16,408 bases of DNA from Candidatus Taylorbacteria bacterium RIFCSPLOWO2_01_FULL_45_15b (GTDB lineage Bacteria > Patescibacteriota > Minisyncoccia > Phycocordibacterales > 01-FULL-45-15b): assembly GCA_001822655.1 (NCBI GenBank), contig MHRX01000012.1, forward strand, positions 4,168-20,575, given 5' to 3'. Below the pieces are notes generated by a model. It did not search any database, had not been told where the DNA came from, and worked only from the letters and a program-made list of their open reading frames with translations. Shown here in pieces: positions 7,456 through 14,595 of the stretch. The first letter of the stretch is position 1; every line of letters starts with the position of its first letter. A program made the position numbers and the translations under genes.

Positions 7456-10008
7456 ATGTCTATATATAACAGACTCATTGAACAAAGTTTGGTCTTCGGC
7501 ACCTATGCGCTGGTCTTATTTTTCGTGCTAATTTCGACGGCGGGAGCTGGAGATGGAGTAGCAAGTACGGCGTTGTTCGCGCCGGGGGATGGGGATATAC
7601 AAAAGCTTGCTTTCACGCAACCAATTTTGCCTATTCCTTCGACGCAGAAACTTTTGATTATTCCGATAGACTTCAAAAATTCGGGATCACTTGAATCGAG
7701 GCCGTTTACCCCCGAGGCGGCGTCGAAAGTTTTCTTTGAAGGAGCGATTCAGCAATTCTTTGCGAACCAATCTTATGGAAAATTAGCGTTCGAAGGAAAA
7801 GTGCTTCCGTGGCAGAGAATTAACCGCGACGGACGAGCAGGAACGGTTTGTGACTATGTCCGTTATGACGAAATCGCAAACATCGCCAAACTCTCAAATG
7901 AGACTATCGTTTCATATGACGCAATTGTGCTTCTCGTTTATCACCCGACTATGGGCGGCGGATGTTCATCTGTCGGCAAATGGGACTTTCCTTTCGACGG
8001 CAAAATGGAACATATAGGGCTCGCACAGATTGCGGCTCCGGTAGAATGGGCGCGCGAGCTTACTCCAAACTACGTTGTTACTCATGAAATGGGGCACATT
8101 GTCGGACTTCCTCATGCCAACGGATATGATTGTGGGGACGTAACGCTTTCTTCATCGTGTATAGACATCGAATACGGAGATTATTTTGACACGATGGGAC
8201 GCGGAGAATTTGCTCGAAATTACAATAGCTTTTATAAAGAACAATTGGGGTGGCTCACGTCATCTGATGTGGCGCATATTTCCAATACCGGTTTATACAC
8301 GATCCGGAATTATTCCGCACAGTCGGGGATTCGCGCTGGCAAAATTTCTCTCGCCGGCAATAAGGCGATTTATTTGGAATACCGCCGCGGCGAGGGACTC
8401 GACGCGACGCTAAGCGGTTCATTTCTCGGAGCGAACGAAAGGGGGCTTATCATGCATTATGTTGATAACGCAAAGTACACGTCGTACCTTCTCGATGCTG
8501 TACCGACAAACGATGTCTGGCAAAAAGATGTGGAAGAAGTCTCGCTTCAAGTGGGGCAATCATTTACTATTCCTAATACGGATACCGTAATCACTGTACG
8601 TTCCGCAGGAACATCAGAAATTTCGTTTGATGTTATTTTTGAGAAAAAAATCGAACCAACGCCCGTCGCGGTCTTCCCTCTTGTAGCGCCCGTAACAGTT
8701 ACAATCCCCACAGCTCCTATACAGACGTTTGTATCTCCGATTACCCCTGTGAGTCCAGTAATTGAGACTGTTTCGACGCCCGTTCCTCCGACCGAGAATT
8801 CTTCCCTTATCGCGCACTATACGTTTGATGCGATCTCTGGATCCGAGACATCTGATTCGGTGTCTTCAATATTCGCCAGCGTAAAAAATGCATCGAATAG
8901 AGAGGGTAAAATTGGCCAGGCGCTTTACTTCAATGGAAACAGCGAAGTTCGCCTTCCTGCGGCAATTCAGGCGAAATTCCAAAATGAACGTTCTATTTCA
9001 CTCTGGTTCAAAGCCGACACTTTTGGGGGTTACAAAACACTTTTCGATGATGGAAAAAATGGCAAGTCCAGGGATTTCTCATTCTGGATTGATACGGCTT
9101 CACGCGGTTGGGTAGCCACAGGGAACACTGCGGGTGTCGCATGGAATGGAAGCCCGATCAGCATGAACTCATGGCATCATTTTGTCATGACGAAGGATTC
9201 AAAGGGTGAAATTAAGATTTATATGGATGGTAAAATCTACTCGACTCTGAAAAGCGGAACGAACGACACCAAGTCCGGAATTTTTTCGATCGGAGGCAAC
9301 CCGTCAACTGGAGGATCTGGCTGGAAGGGTCTTATAGATGACGTAAAGCTTTATTCAAATGTTCTCTCGGCGACGGATATCGCAGGAATTATGAATGACG
9401 TGCCTTCGGCAACCGCGCCCGTTGTGCTTACGCCAGAAATAAAGATTACTGAAGTGGTGCCAACTCCTGTTGTTTCAGTTTTTATTCCTCGAACCGTAGT
9501 TGAGCAGTCTATTGTCTCTGAAGTGAAGCCTATTGTGGCCGAAATCGTAGCTCCTAAAACACCAACGGCTCCTGTTGCGATAAATTATATAAAATCAAAC
9601 ATTCAAGATGCGAATGAGGATAAGGCGGGAGTCTGGTATGTGTTTGGCAAGGGAAGTGGAAAAACGAACAATTACGAATCCCGCGACTGGCATTGGAAGC
9701 TTGAGCTCGGCCTTGCATCGAAAAAAACCATCGAATCTATCGAAGTAAGTAATGGAAATAATGAGGCATGGTCTGCTTCGAACGTAAATAAATATCCCCT
9801 CGTAGTCTATAAAGACGGAAATCAGCTAAAGAATGGCTATTCTTTGTGGTCGGACAAGACGAAACTTGGAACTTATGAGGTGGGGGCGTATACGTTTGAC
9901 CTTTACGGGCAGACAGAAAGCAAAAAGTTCACAAACGGATCGGTCACAATAAGATTAACGGACGGCACGCTCCTAAAGAATATTGTTGATGGAAGCCTCT
10001 CGTTCTAA
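7456..10008 (+). CDS. Secreted zinc metalloprotease (M11-like) with LamG and unnamed C-terminal domain, 850 aa
   Basis: A shorter paralogue of the upstream protease. A hydrophobic segment near residues 12-28 followed by small residues (STAGAG) suggests a signal peptide or N-terminal anchor. The peptidase domain spans about 65-270 with zinc motif HEMGHIVGLPH (H210, E211, H214, H220) and Met-turn FDTMG at M247. Shared features with the first protease include SYGxxxFxGxVLxW, IEYGxxxDxMGRG and KxQLGW. A Pro/Val/Thr-rich linker (about 397-448) leads to a LamG domain (449-645), a second such linker, and one unnamed domain (710-845) with DWHW, YPLVVYKDG and TFDLYGQ. It lacks the peptidoglycan-binding, SH3, PKD and Ig-like modules, so attachment to the cell, if any, must differ. 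It has its own promoter and no Shine-Dalgarno. Substrate unknown. Confidence 0.87.
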   Translation: MSIYNRLIEQSLVFGTYALVLFFVLISTAGAGDGVASTALFAPGDGDIQKLAFTQPILPIPSTQKLLIIPIDFKNSGSLESRPFTPEAASKVFFEGAIQQFFANQSYGKLAFEGKVLPWQRINRDGRAGTVCDYVRYDEIANIAKLSNETIVSYDAIVLLVYHPTMGGGCSSVGKWDFPFDGKMEHIGLAQIAAPVEWARELTPNYVVTHEMGHIVGLPHANGYDCGDVTLSSSCIDIEYGDYFDTMGRGEFARNYNSFYKEQLGWLTSSDVAHISNTGLYTIRNYSAQSGIRAGKISLAGNKAIYLEYRRGEGLDATLSGSFLGANERGLIMHYVDNAKYTSYLLDAVPTNDVWQKDVEEVSLQVGQSFTIPNTDTVITVRSAGTSEISFDVIFEKKIEPTPVAVFPLVAPVTVTIPTAPIQTFVSPITPVSPVIETVSTPVPPTENSSLIAHYTFDAISGSETSDSVSSIFASVKNASNREGKIGQALYFNGNSEVRLPAAIQAKFQNERSISLWFKADTFGGYKTLFDDGKNGKSRDFSFWIDTASRGWVATGNTAGVAWNGSPISMNSWHHFVMTKDSKGEIKIYMDGKIYSTLKSGTNDTKSGIFSIGGNPSTGGSGWKGLIDDVKLYSNVLSATDIAGIMNDVPSATAPVVLTPEIKITEVVPTPVVSVFIPRTVVEQSIVSEVKPIVAEIVAPKTPTAPVAINYIKSNIQDANEDKAGVWYVFGKGSGKTNNYESRDWHWKLELGLASKKTIESIEVSNGNNEAWSASNVNKYPLVVYKDGNQLKNGYSLWSDKTKLGTYEVGAYTFDLYGQTESKKFTNGSVTIRLTDGTLLKNIVDGSLSF

Positions 10009-10039
10009 AAATTTAAAGTCTGGGACATCGGATGTAAAT

Positions 10040-10067
10040 TTGACAGACTGTGTATTTTATGTATGCT
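10040..10067 (+). promoter_or_regulatory. Promoter of the 250-aa hypothetical gene
   Basis: A consensus TTGACA (10040-10045) is followed after 16 bases by TATGCT (10062-10067). It lies 31 bases past the second protease gene, for which no terminator is seen, so read-through is also possible. Predicted leader is about 155 nt. Confidence 0.65.
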
Positions 10068-10099
10068 ATTGCATAGCTCTTTAAAACATTTGGAAAGAA

Positions 10100-10162
10100 T
10101 TGCCACAGCAGAGAGAAGTCGAAAAATCGGCTCTTCTCTGCTGTGGCAAACCACTTTGTGGT
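10100..10162 (+). promoter_or_regulatory. Leader with a long hairpin and an overlapping second hairpin
   Basis: A 15-bp perfect stem (10100-10114 with 10135-10149) encloses a 20-nt loop. Directly after it ACCAC (10150-10154) pairs with GTGGT (10158-10162). The GTGG of the first hairpin (10143-10146) can instead pair with the CCAC of the second (10151-10154), so the two folds compete. No long T run follows. This is an attenuator-like layout in the leader of the next gene; the signal, if any, is unknown. Confidence 0.55.
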
Positions 10163-10182
10163 AAGTATATACACGGCGCAAC

Positions 10183-10206
10183 AAGTCTGTAAAAAGTCTG
10201 TAAAAA
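10183..10206 (+). repeat. Two tandem copies of an 11-bp unit
   Basis: AAGTCTGTAAA occurs at 10183-10193 and 10194-10204 without interruption, in the leader 26 bases ahead of the start codon. It could be a binding site pair or replication slippage. Confidence 0.6.
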
Positions 10207-10231
10207 CGTGAGCTGAAAGAAAAAATCTGTT

Positions 10232-10984
10232 ATGAAAAAAGCAAACGAAGAACAGGCGCGCAAGTTTGCGGGAGTGTTCGTGGAACATCATCCATTGCTT
10301 ACCATGGCGCCACACTCACAACTCCAGTGGGCAATCCAAAACCCTCAAGAAGCGATCCTGCTTTTTGTGGAAGGTCTCATCAACCGCGCGAAGCAGGCAG
10401 CCGAAAAAGTTGCCGAAGCCGTGAATGTCGTTAAAACGAAACTCGCTCTTTGGAAGACAATTGACGTTGGCGGTACGACAAAAGAAAAACTCCTCGCCGG
10501 CATCGAAGAGGAAAATATCGAGACCGGCAAGGAGAAAAACGAAATCAGGGATTATGCTCGTGATCTCACGATGCAAAAAGCCTTCGTCATGATCGAGAAG
10601 CCGGAAAAGGTGGATCTCGTGATTCTCACACCCCGAGACTTTGGTCTTGAAACCATGCCGGAAACGGGTGAGTTCCTCACCAAAAAGTTTCTCGACAAAT
10701 GGAGCGAGGAGCGTCTCGATGGTCAAGTCGTTGAGCTCTTGCTTCCCGAAGATGGGCCGCAATTACGCAAACAATATCAAGATCAGCCGAAAGGTGAAGT
10801 TCTCTTTATTGCCATGGAGCGCATCGCCGACTCTGGCGGCAGCCCGAGCGTGTTCGTTGTTGGGCGCGGTCTCGATGGCGTGCGGTGGCTCGATGCGCGC
10901 TGGACGGGTCCGGGGGACCAGTGGAGTCTTGACTTTCGGCGCGTGTTTCGTCTTCGCACAGTACCTTCGCCCTTGGCTACTTGA
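10232..10984 (+). CDS. Hypothetical protein of a Patescibacteria-type family, 250 aa
   Basis: Function unknown. No signal peptide or membrane segment is seen, so it is probably cytoplasmic. Residues 1-80 look helical (EEQARKFAGVF, INRAKQAAEKVAEAV). The middle (about 72-140) runs from WKTIDVGGTTKEKL to KVDLVILTPRDFGL. The C-terminal part (about 170-245) contains GPQLRKQYQDQPKGE, IAMERIADSGGSPSVF and WTGPGDQW with a closing VFRLR. From memory this order (WKTI..., VDLVxxSxxxLGF, GPQLRLQYxDQPxGE, IAMEPIxDS) occurs in many Parcubacteria hypothetical proteins; I cannot name a domain family. Its gene has a good promoter, a structured leader and a strong terminator, so it is a self-contained transcription unit. 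Its location between the protease genes and tuf gives no clear hint of role. Confidence 0.8.
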   Translation: MKKANEEQARKFAGVFVEHHPLLTMAPHSQLQWAIQNPQEAILLFVEGLINRAKQAAEKVAEAVNVVKTKLALWKTIDVGGTTKEKLLAGIEEENIETGKEKNEIRDYARDLTMQKAFVMIEKPEKVDLVILTPRDFGLETMPETGEFLTKKFLDKWSEERLDGQVVELLLPEDGPQLRKQYQDQPKGEVLFIAMERIADSGGSPSVFVVGRGLDGVRWLDARWTGPGDQWSLDFRRVFRLRTVPSPLAT

Positions 10985-11032
10985 GACTGTGGCAGGCACT
11001 TGGTTTCTTTGAACCTTAGTCATCTTCATTAC

Positions 11033-11065
11033 CTCCGAACAGATGCATGTGTTCGGAGTTTTTTT
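11033..11065 (+). terminator. Strong intrinsic terminator after the 250-aa gene
   Basis: A 9-bp perfect stem (CTCCGAACA 11033-11041 with 11050-11058) closes an 8-nt loop and is followed by seven T. It lies 48 bases past the stop codon. Confidence 0.92.
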
Positions 11066-11074
11066 GTATAATAC

Positions 11075-11144
11075 AGAATGGTAGTAGGGTGTGTAGGAGT
11101 CTAACTCCTACAAGTCGAAAATCCCCCTATGTGCGCATCATTCT
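11075..11144 (+). ncRNA. Candidate small structured RNA between terminator and tuf promoter
   Basis: Three nested stems are visible: AGAATG (11075-11080) with CATTCT (11139-11144), TAGGG (11085-11089) with CCCTA (11125-11129), and an 8-bp hairpin TGTAGGAG (11092-11099) with CTCCTACA (11105-11112). A TATAAT at 11067-11072 could serve as a -10 box, but no good -35 was found. The rest of 11145-11212 holds only a 7-bp micro-repeat (three GATTC units at 11167-11187). A tRNA was considered and rejected because there is no acceptor stem or D-arm. Confidence 0.3.
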
Positions 11145-11212
11145 AGTTTCAGTACTCTATATTCAAGATTCCGGATTCTGGATTCTACTCTCCACCCTTT
11201 CCACCCCGTGCG

Positions 11213-11240
11213 TTGACACCGATGGGTCATTTGGTAATAT
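11213..11240 (+). promoter_or_regulatory. Promoter of the tuf/S10 operon
   Basis: A perfect TTGACA (11213-11218) and TAATAT (11235-11240) are separated by 16 bases. Transcription from here leaves a leader of about 210 nt before the tuf ATG. Confidence 0.75.
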
Positions 11241-11246
11241 GAACGT

Positions 11247-11458
11247 TACCGCGTTTTTGCCCGCCCGTCTTCGGGAAACAAAGATAGGAGGGCTAGCGAA
11301 CTTTTTGAATTGCGTGCTTTTTGGCAATCAAAAATATTATTAATTATCAATTAACGGTTGGAGTTAAACCACATCTCCTAAATCCGCCCACGGCGAATCG
11401 GACGATCAGCAGAGTTGATTTAGTCGCGCGTTTAATTCTTACTATTAATACAAACAAT
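11247..11458 (+). promoter_or_regulatory. Long 5' leader of tuf, function unknown
   Basis: About 212 nt without a convincing gene. The only clear local structure is a small hairpin CCCG-TCTT-CGGG (11264-11275). An in-frame TTG at 11321 would extend EF-Tu by 46 residues but the added sequence does not resemble EF-Tu. Such long leaders on translation operons often carry regulation, but nothing specific is recognised here. Confidence 0.4.
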
Positions 11459-12649
11459 ATGGCAGAATTCGATCGATCGAAACCGCACGTAAACGTCGGC
11501 ACAATCGGCCACGTTGACCACGGCAAGACCACTCTTACCGCGGCCCTTTTGAACGTGCTCCATCTTTCCGGTCAGGACGTAAAGATGAAAGGAGTGGACC
11601 AAATAGACTCGGCCCCCGAAGAAAAGGCTCGAGGAATCACGATTGCGCTTTCGCACAATGAGTACTCGACAAAAAATCGCCACTACGCCCACATTGATGC
11701 CCCGGGACACGCAGACTATATAAAGAACATGATTACAGGCGCCGCGCAGATGGACGGCGCTATTCTTGTAGTTGCCGCTACGGACGGTGTTATGCCTCAG
11801 ACTCGAGAGCACATCCTTCTTGCAAAGCAGGTTGGAGTTCCAAAAATAATCGTATTTTTGAATAAATGCGACATGGTTCCTGAAGCAGACCTTATTGATC
11901 TCGTAGAGGAAGAGGTTCGAGAATTGCTTACTAAATATGAGTACGATGGCAAAAATACCCCTATTATCCGAGGTTCAGCCCTAAAAGCTCTTGAAGCAAA
12001 GGATATTAACGACGAGTGGGCGCAGAAGGTGTTGAAACTTACCGAAACACTCGACGAGTTTATTCCTATTCCTGTTCGAGAGACTGCAAAGCCTTTCCTT
12101 ATGCCGGTAGAAGACATCTTCTCCATTGAAGGCCGTGGAACGGTGGTTACAGGAAGGATTGAGCGCGGAATCTTGAAAGTTGGCGAAGAAATTGAAATTG
12201 TCGGAATTAAAGATACGACTAAGACGACCGTTACTGGTATTGAAATGTTCAATAAAACATTGAATGAAGGCCAGGCGGGAGACAATGCGGGAATTTTGCT
12301 TCGAGGCGCGAAGAAAGAGGATATTCACCGCGGACAGGTCCTTGCAAAGCCGGGAAGCGTTACGCCTCATACTGAATTTGAGGCTGAAATCTATGTTTTG
12401 AAAAAGGAAGAAGGCGGACGACACACTCCTTTTCTCACTGGATATAAACCACAATTCTACGTACGTACTACTGATGTAACCGGAGAAGTTACTTTGCCAG
12501 AAGGAACGGAAATGGTTATGCCAGGAGACACGGTTAAGATCAGAGTTATTCTTGTGGCGCCGGTTGCGCTTGAAGAAAAACAAAGATTTGCTATCCGAGA
12601 GGGTGGGCGCACTGTGGGCGCGGGAGTAGTAACCTCAATCAAGAAATAA
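11459..12649 (+). CDS. tuf: Elongation factor Tu
   Basis: EF-Tu (396 aa) is the GTPase that delivers aminoacyl-tRNA to the ribosomal A site. The G motifs are complete: GHVDHGKT (17-24), RGITI (58-62), DAPGH in place of the more usual DCPGH, NKCD and SAL. Domains II and III follow with GRGTVVTGR, GGRHTPF and the C-terminal GGRTVGAGVV. ATG 11459 gives the standard N-terminus (MAEFDRSKPHVNVGTIGHVD) and typical length, so the upstream in-frame TTG is not used here. No Shine-Dalgarno precedes it. It heads the ribosomal cluster, 17 bases ahead of rpsJ, without rpsL, rpsG or fusA upstream; the classical str-operon neighbours must be elsewhere in the genome. Identification is secure. Confidence 0.98.
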   Translation: MAEFDRSKPHVNVGTIGHVDHGKTTLTAALLNVLHLSGQDVKMKGVDQIDSAPEEKARGITIALSHNEYSTKNRHYAHIDAPGHADYIKNMITGAAQMDGAILVVAATDGVMPQTREHILLAKQVGVPKIIVFLNKCDMVPEADLIDLVEEEVRELLTKYEYDGKNTPIIRGSALKALEAKDINDEWAQKVLKLTETLDEFIPIPVRETAKPFLMPVEDIFSIEGRGTVVTGRIERGILKVGEEIEIVGIKDTTKTTVTGIEMFNKTLNEGQAGDNAGILLRGAKKEDIHRGQVLAKPGSVTPHTEFEAEIYVLKKEEGGRHTPFLTGYKPQFYVRTTDVTGEVTLPEGTEMVMPGDTVKIRVILVAPVALEEKQRFAIREGGRTVGAGVVTSIKK

Positions 12650-12666
12650 AACCAACCTCTATTTCT

Positions 12667-13026
12667 ATGGCAACAAAAGCGGAAACAAAGAAACGAGAAG
12701 TAAAGAAAGTCGTGGAAACGGTAAACAAGCTTCGAATTCGCGTGCGTGCATACGAATACAAAGTGCTTGATGCGTCAGTGAAGCAGATCATTGATACCGC
12801 ACTTCGATTCGACGCGACTGTGTTGGGGCCGATTCCACTTCCGACCGAGATTAAGAAATATACGGTAAACCGCTCGGCTTTCGTTTACAAAAATGCTCGA
12901 GAACAATTTGAAATGAGAGTACATAAGCGGCTTGTTGACATAATTAATCCTTCAGGAAGGATAATTGAAGCGCTTACGACATTGAGTTTGCCATCTGGCG
13001 TCAATATTGACGTCAAAATGATCTAA
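12667..13026 (+). CDS. rpsJ: 30S ribosomal protein S10
   Basis: S10 (119 aa) is a small-subunit head protein, also known as NusE for its transcription antitermination role. The core from KLRIRVRAYEYKVLD (about residue 22 onward) through GPIPLPTEIKKYTVNRS, REQFEMRVHKRLVDI and SGVNIDVKM matches the family along its length. The usual protein is about 100-105 aa; here a Lys/Glu-rich N-terminal extension of about 20 residues (MATKAETKKREVKKVVETVN) is added. The ATG is preceded by a pyrimidine-rich CCTCTATTTCT with no Shine-Dalgarno. It lies 17 bases after tuf, probably on the same transcript, and is followed by an unusually long gap before rplC. Confidence 0.96.
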   Translation: MATKAETKKREVKKVVETVNKLRIRVRAYEYKVLDASVKQIIDTALRFDATVLGPIPLPTEIKKYTVNRSAFVYKNAREQFEMRVHKRLVDIINPSGRIIEALTTLSLPSGVNIDVKMI

Positions 13027-13033
13027 ATTGAAT

Positions 13034-13176
13034 AAGGCCCTTCTGGCTTTGTACGGCCGCAGTTAAGCTGCGGTTTCCGTATGGGGAGGGATCGAGAACT
13101 ATCCATAGCCTCATTTCTTTGGTACTTCGCTTGGCTGTGCCTAGTTCTGCATCCATTGCCTCAGTCCTAGAATGGA
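13034..13176 (+). promoter_or_regulatory. Candidate structured RNA element between rpsJ and rplC
   Basis: Four consecutive hairpins can be drawn by eye in the 192-nt gap. H1: 13034-13039 with 13045-13050 (one G-U). H2: 13052-13056 with 13077-13081 plus an inner 6-bp stem 13057-13062 with 13068-13073. H3: AGAACTA 13095-13101 with TAGTTCT 13142-13148, then CATAGCC 13104-13110 with GGCTGTG 13133-13139 (one G-U) around a 22-nt loop. H4: TCCATT 13152-13157 with AATGGA 13171-13176. A near-repeat, ATCCATAGCCTCA and ATCCATTGCCTCA, lies 50 bases apart in H3 and H4. No good promoter or T run was seen. A ribosomal-protein-responsive leader is the likeliest role, by analogy only. Confidence 0.45.
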
Positions 13177-13218
13177 CAAAGAAAGTACATTAGTGTAACG
13201 TGTGGCGACATTTAGTCT

Positions 13219-13839
13219 ATGAAATATCTGCTAGCGACAAAAGAATACATGACGCAATATTTTGCGGAAGACGGCACGCTTACACCGGCTACGGTTCTGA
13301 AGGCGGGCCCGGTCGTCATAACGCAGGTAAAGACAAAAGAAAAAGACGGCTATGAGGCCGTACAGGTGGGCTATAAACCCGTCGCAGAAAGAAAATTGGC
13401 TAAAGCCCAAAAGGGACACTTCAAAGACAGAGGGCTTTTTGGCGTGAGCCGTGAATTTAGACCAAAAACTAAAATGGAATTGCCCGCCCTCGGGGAAACA
13501 ATCAATGCAGGAGTATTTGCGCCAGGCGATACTGTTGCGGTCACGGCCACGTCTAAGGGAAAGGGATTTCAGGGCGTAGTGAAGCGACACAAATTTGCGG
13601 GGGGCTCTCGTACTCACGGTCAGAAACATTCAGAAAGAGAACCGGGTGCCATTGGCGGAGGCGGGGGGCGAGCGGGAGGCCGAGTCGCCAAGGGAATTAG
13701 AATGGCGGGAAGGATGGGAGGCGAGAGAGTAACGGTCAGAAACCTGAAAGTCCTTGCCGTAGATGCCGACGCGAATGTTCTTTTGATATCCGGAGCGCTT
13801 CCCGGAGTTCCGGGAGCGTTGGTGGAAATTAGGGGTTAG
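13219..13839 (+). CDS. rplC: 50S ribosomal protein L3
   Basis: L3 (206 aa) is an early-assembly large-subunit protein whose loop reaches toward the peptidyl transferase centre. Recognisable segments are AVQVGYKP, GHFKDRG, VTATSKGKGFQGVVKRHKF, GGSRTHGQKHSEREPGAIG and MAGRMGGERVTVRNLKV, near family length. The tip after GAIG is glycine-rich (GGGGGRAGGRVAKG), unlike the QNQTPG or VAPNRVFKG of model species. The ATG at 13219 follows ACATTTAGTCT with no Shine-Dalgarno. It begins the second half of the operon after the structured gap, and is 12 bases ahead of rplD. Confidence 0.96.
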   Translation: MKYLLATKEYMTQYFAEDGTLTPATVLKAGPVVITQVKTKEKDGYEAVQVGYKPVAERKLAKAQKGHFKDRGLFGVSREFRPKTKMELPALGETINAGVFAPGDTVAVTATSKGKGFQGVVKRHKFAGGSRTHGQKHSEREPGAIGGGGGRAGGRVAKGIRMAGRMGGERVTVRNLKVLAVDADANVLLISGALPGVPGALVEIRG

Positions 13840-13851
13840 TATTTTTTTATC

Positions 13852-14592
13852 ATGCCTCGCGAGACAAAAACAAAAGAAAAAAAACCAGTTGTGCCGAAGA
13901 CAGCGGCGAAGGCTCGGTCTGTGGATGGGGGTGAGGCAACTATCTATAATCAAAAGGGCGAAAAGTCAGGAACCTATTTGCTTCCCGCAGAAATATTCGG
14001 CCTTCCTTGGAACGCGGACTTGGTGCATCAGATCATGCACTCACAGCAATTGAACGCGAGAGCAAATACTGCTCATACGAAAGACCGAGGCGATGTCCGT
14101 GGTGGAGGAAAAAAACCGTGGCAACAAAAAGGAACCGGCCGCGCTCGTCATGGATCACGACGTTCACCGATATGGGTGGGCGGAGGAGTTGCTCATGGTC
14201 CGACGGTTGAGAGAAATTACGGCCGGAAGATAAATAAAAAGATGAGAGAGAAGGCGCTTTTTACGGTTTTGTCACAAAAAGTTCGAGATAATGAAATCCT
14301 CTTTTTGAGCGGACTAAAACTTGAATCGCCGAAGACAAAACTTGCACGCGAAGTGCTTGCCGGAGTTTCTCGAGTTCCTCGCTATGGCGGAATGTTAAAG
14401 AAAGAGAATGCCGCATACATATTGGCATCAGAAAAAGAGAATAAAGATCTTCGCCGCGCATTTGGAAATATGGGAAATGTAAAAGTATCAATGGTCCGGG
14501 ATTTGAATGTTGTTGACGCGCTTCAGTATAAATACATTTGTTTTGCCGACATTGAAGCGATCGAAGGCCGCTTTAAGACAGTTAAAAAATAG
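13852..14592 (+). CDS. rplD: 50S ribosomal protein L4
   Basis: L4 (246 aa) is a large-subunit protein lining the exit tunnel; in E. coli it also represses its own S10 operon. Clear family segments include HQIMHSQQLNARANTAHTKDR, the tunnel-loop region GGGKKPWQQKGTGRARHGS, RSPIWVGGGVAHGP and the C-terminal NVKVSMVRDLNVVDAL. The protein is longer than E. coli L4 (201 aa), mostly through a Lys/Pro/Ala-rich N-terminus of about 30 residues (MPRETKTKEKKPVVPK). The ATG comes 12 bases after rplC and after a T-rich stretch, with no Shine-Dalgarno. If the structured element before rplC is regulatory, L4 is a natural candidate ligand; that is inference. Confidence 0.96.
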   Translation: MPRETKTKEKKPVVPKTAAKARSVDGGEATIYNQKGEKSGTYLLPAEIFGLPWNADLVHQIMHSQQLNARANTAHTKDRGDVRGGGKKPWQQKGTGRARHGSRRSPIWVGGGVAHGPTVERNYGRKINKKMREKALFTVLSQKVRDNEILFLSGLKLESPKTKLAREVLAGVSRVPRYGGMLKKENAAYILASEKENKDLRRAFGNMGNVKVSMVRDLNVVDALQYKYICFADIEAIEGRFKTVKK

Positions 14593-14595
14593 TGT

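Noticed and set aside
10316..10762. Minus-strand ORF of 148 aa
   Set aside because: It lies fully inside the opposite-strand hypothetical gene, whose protein fits a family pattern; the antisense translation shows no recognisable motif.
11083..11130. tRNA-like element with a CUA-type loop
   Set aside because: One stem-loop could mimic an anticodon arm, but there is no 7-bp acceptor stem, D-arm or proper T-arm.
11321..11458. N-terminal extension of EF-Tu from a TTG
   Set aside because: EF-Tu begins normally at MAEFDRSKPH; the extra 46 residues look like translated leader.
13799..13850. Terminator at the end of rplC
   Set aside because: The TCCCGGA/TCCGGGA hairpin is inside the coding sequence and the T run comes about 25 bases later, too far away for an intrinsic terminator; rplD follows closely.
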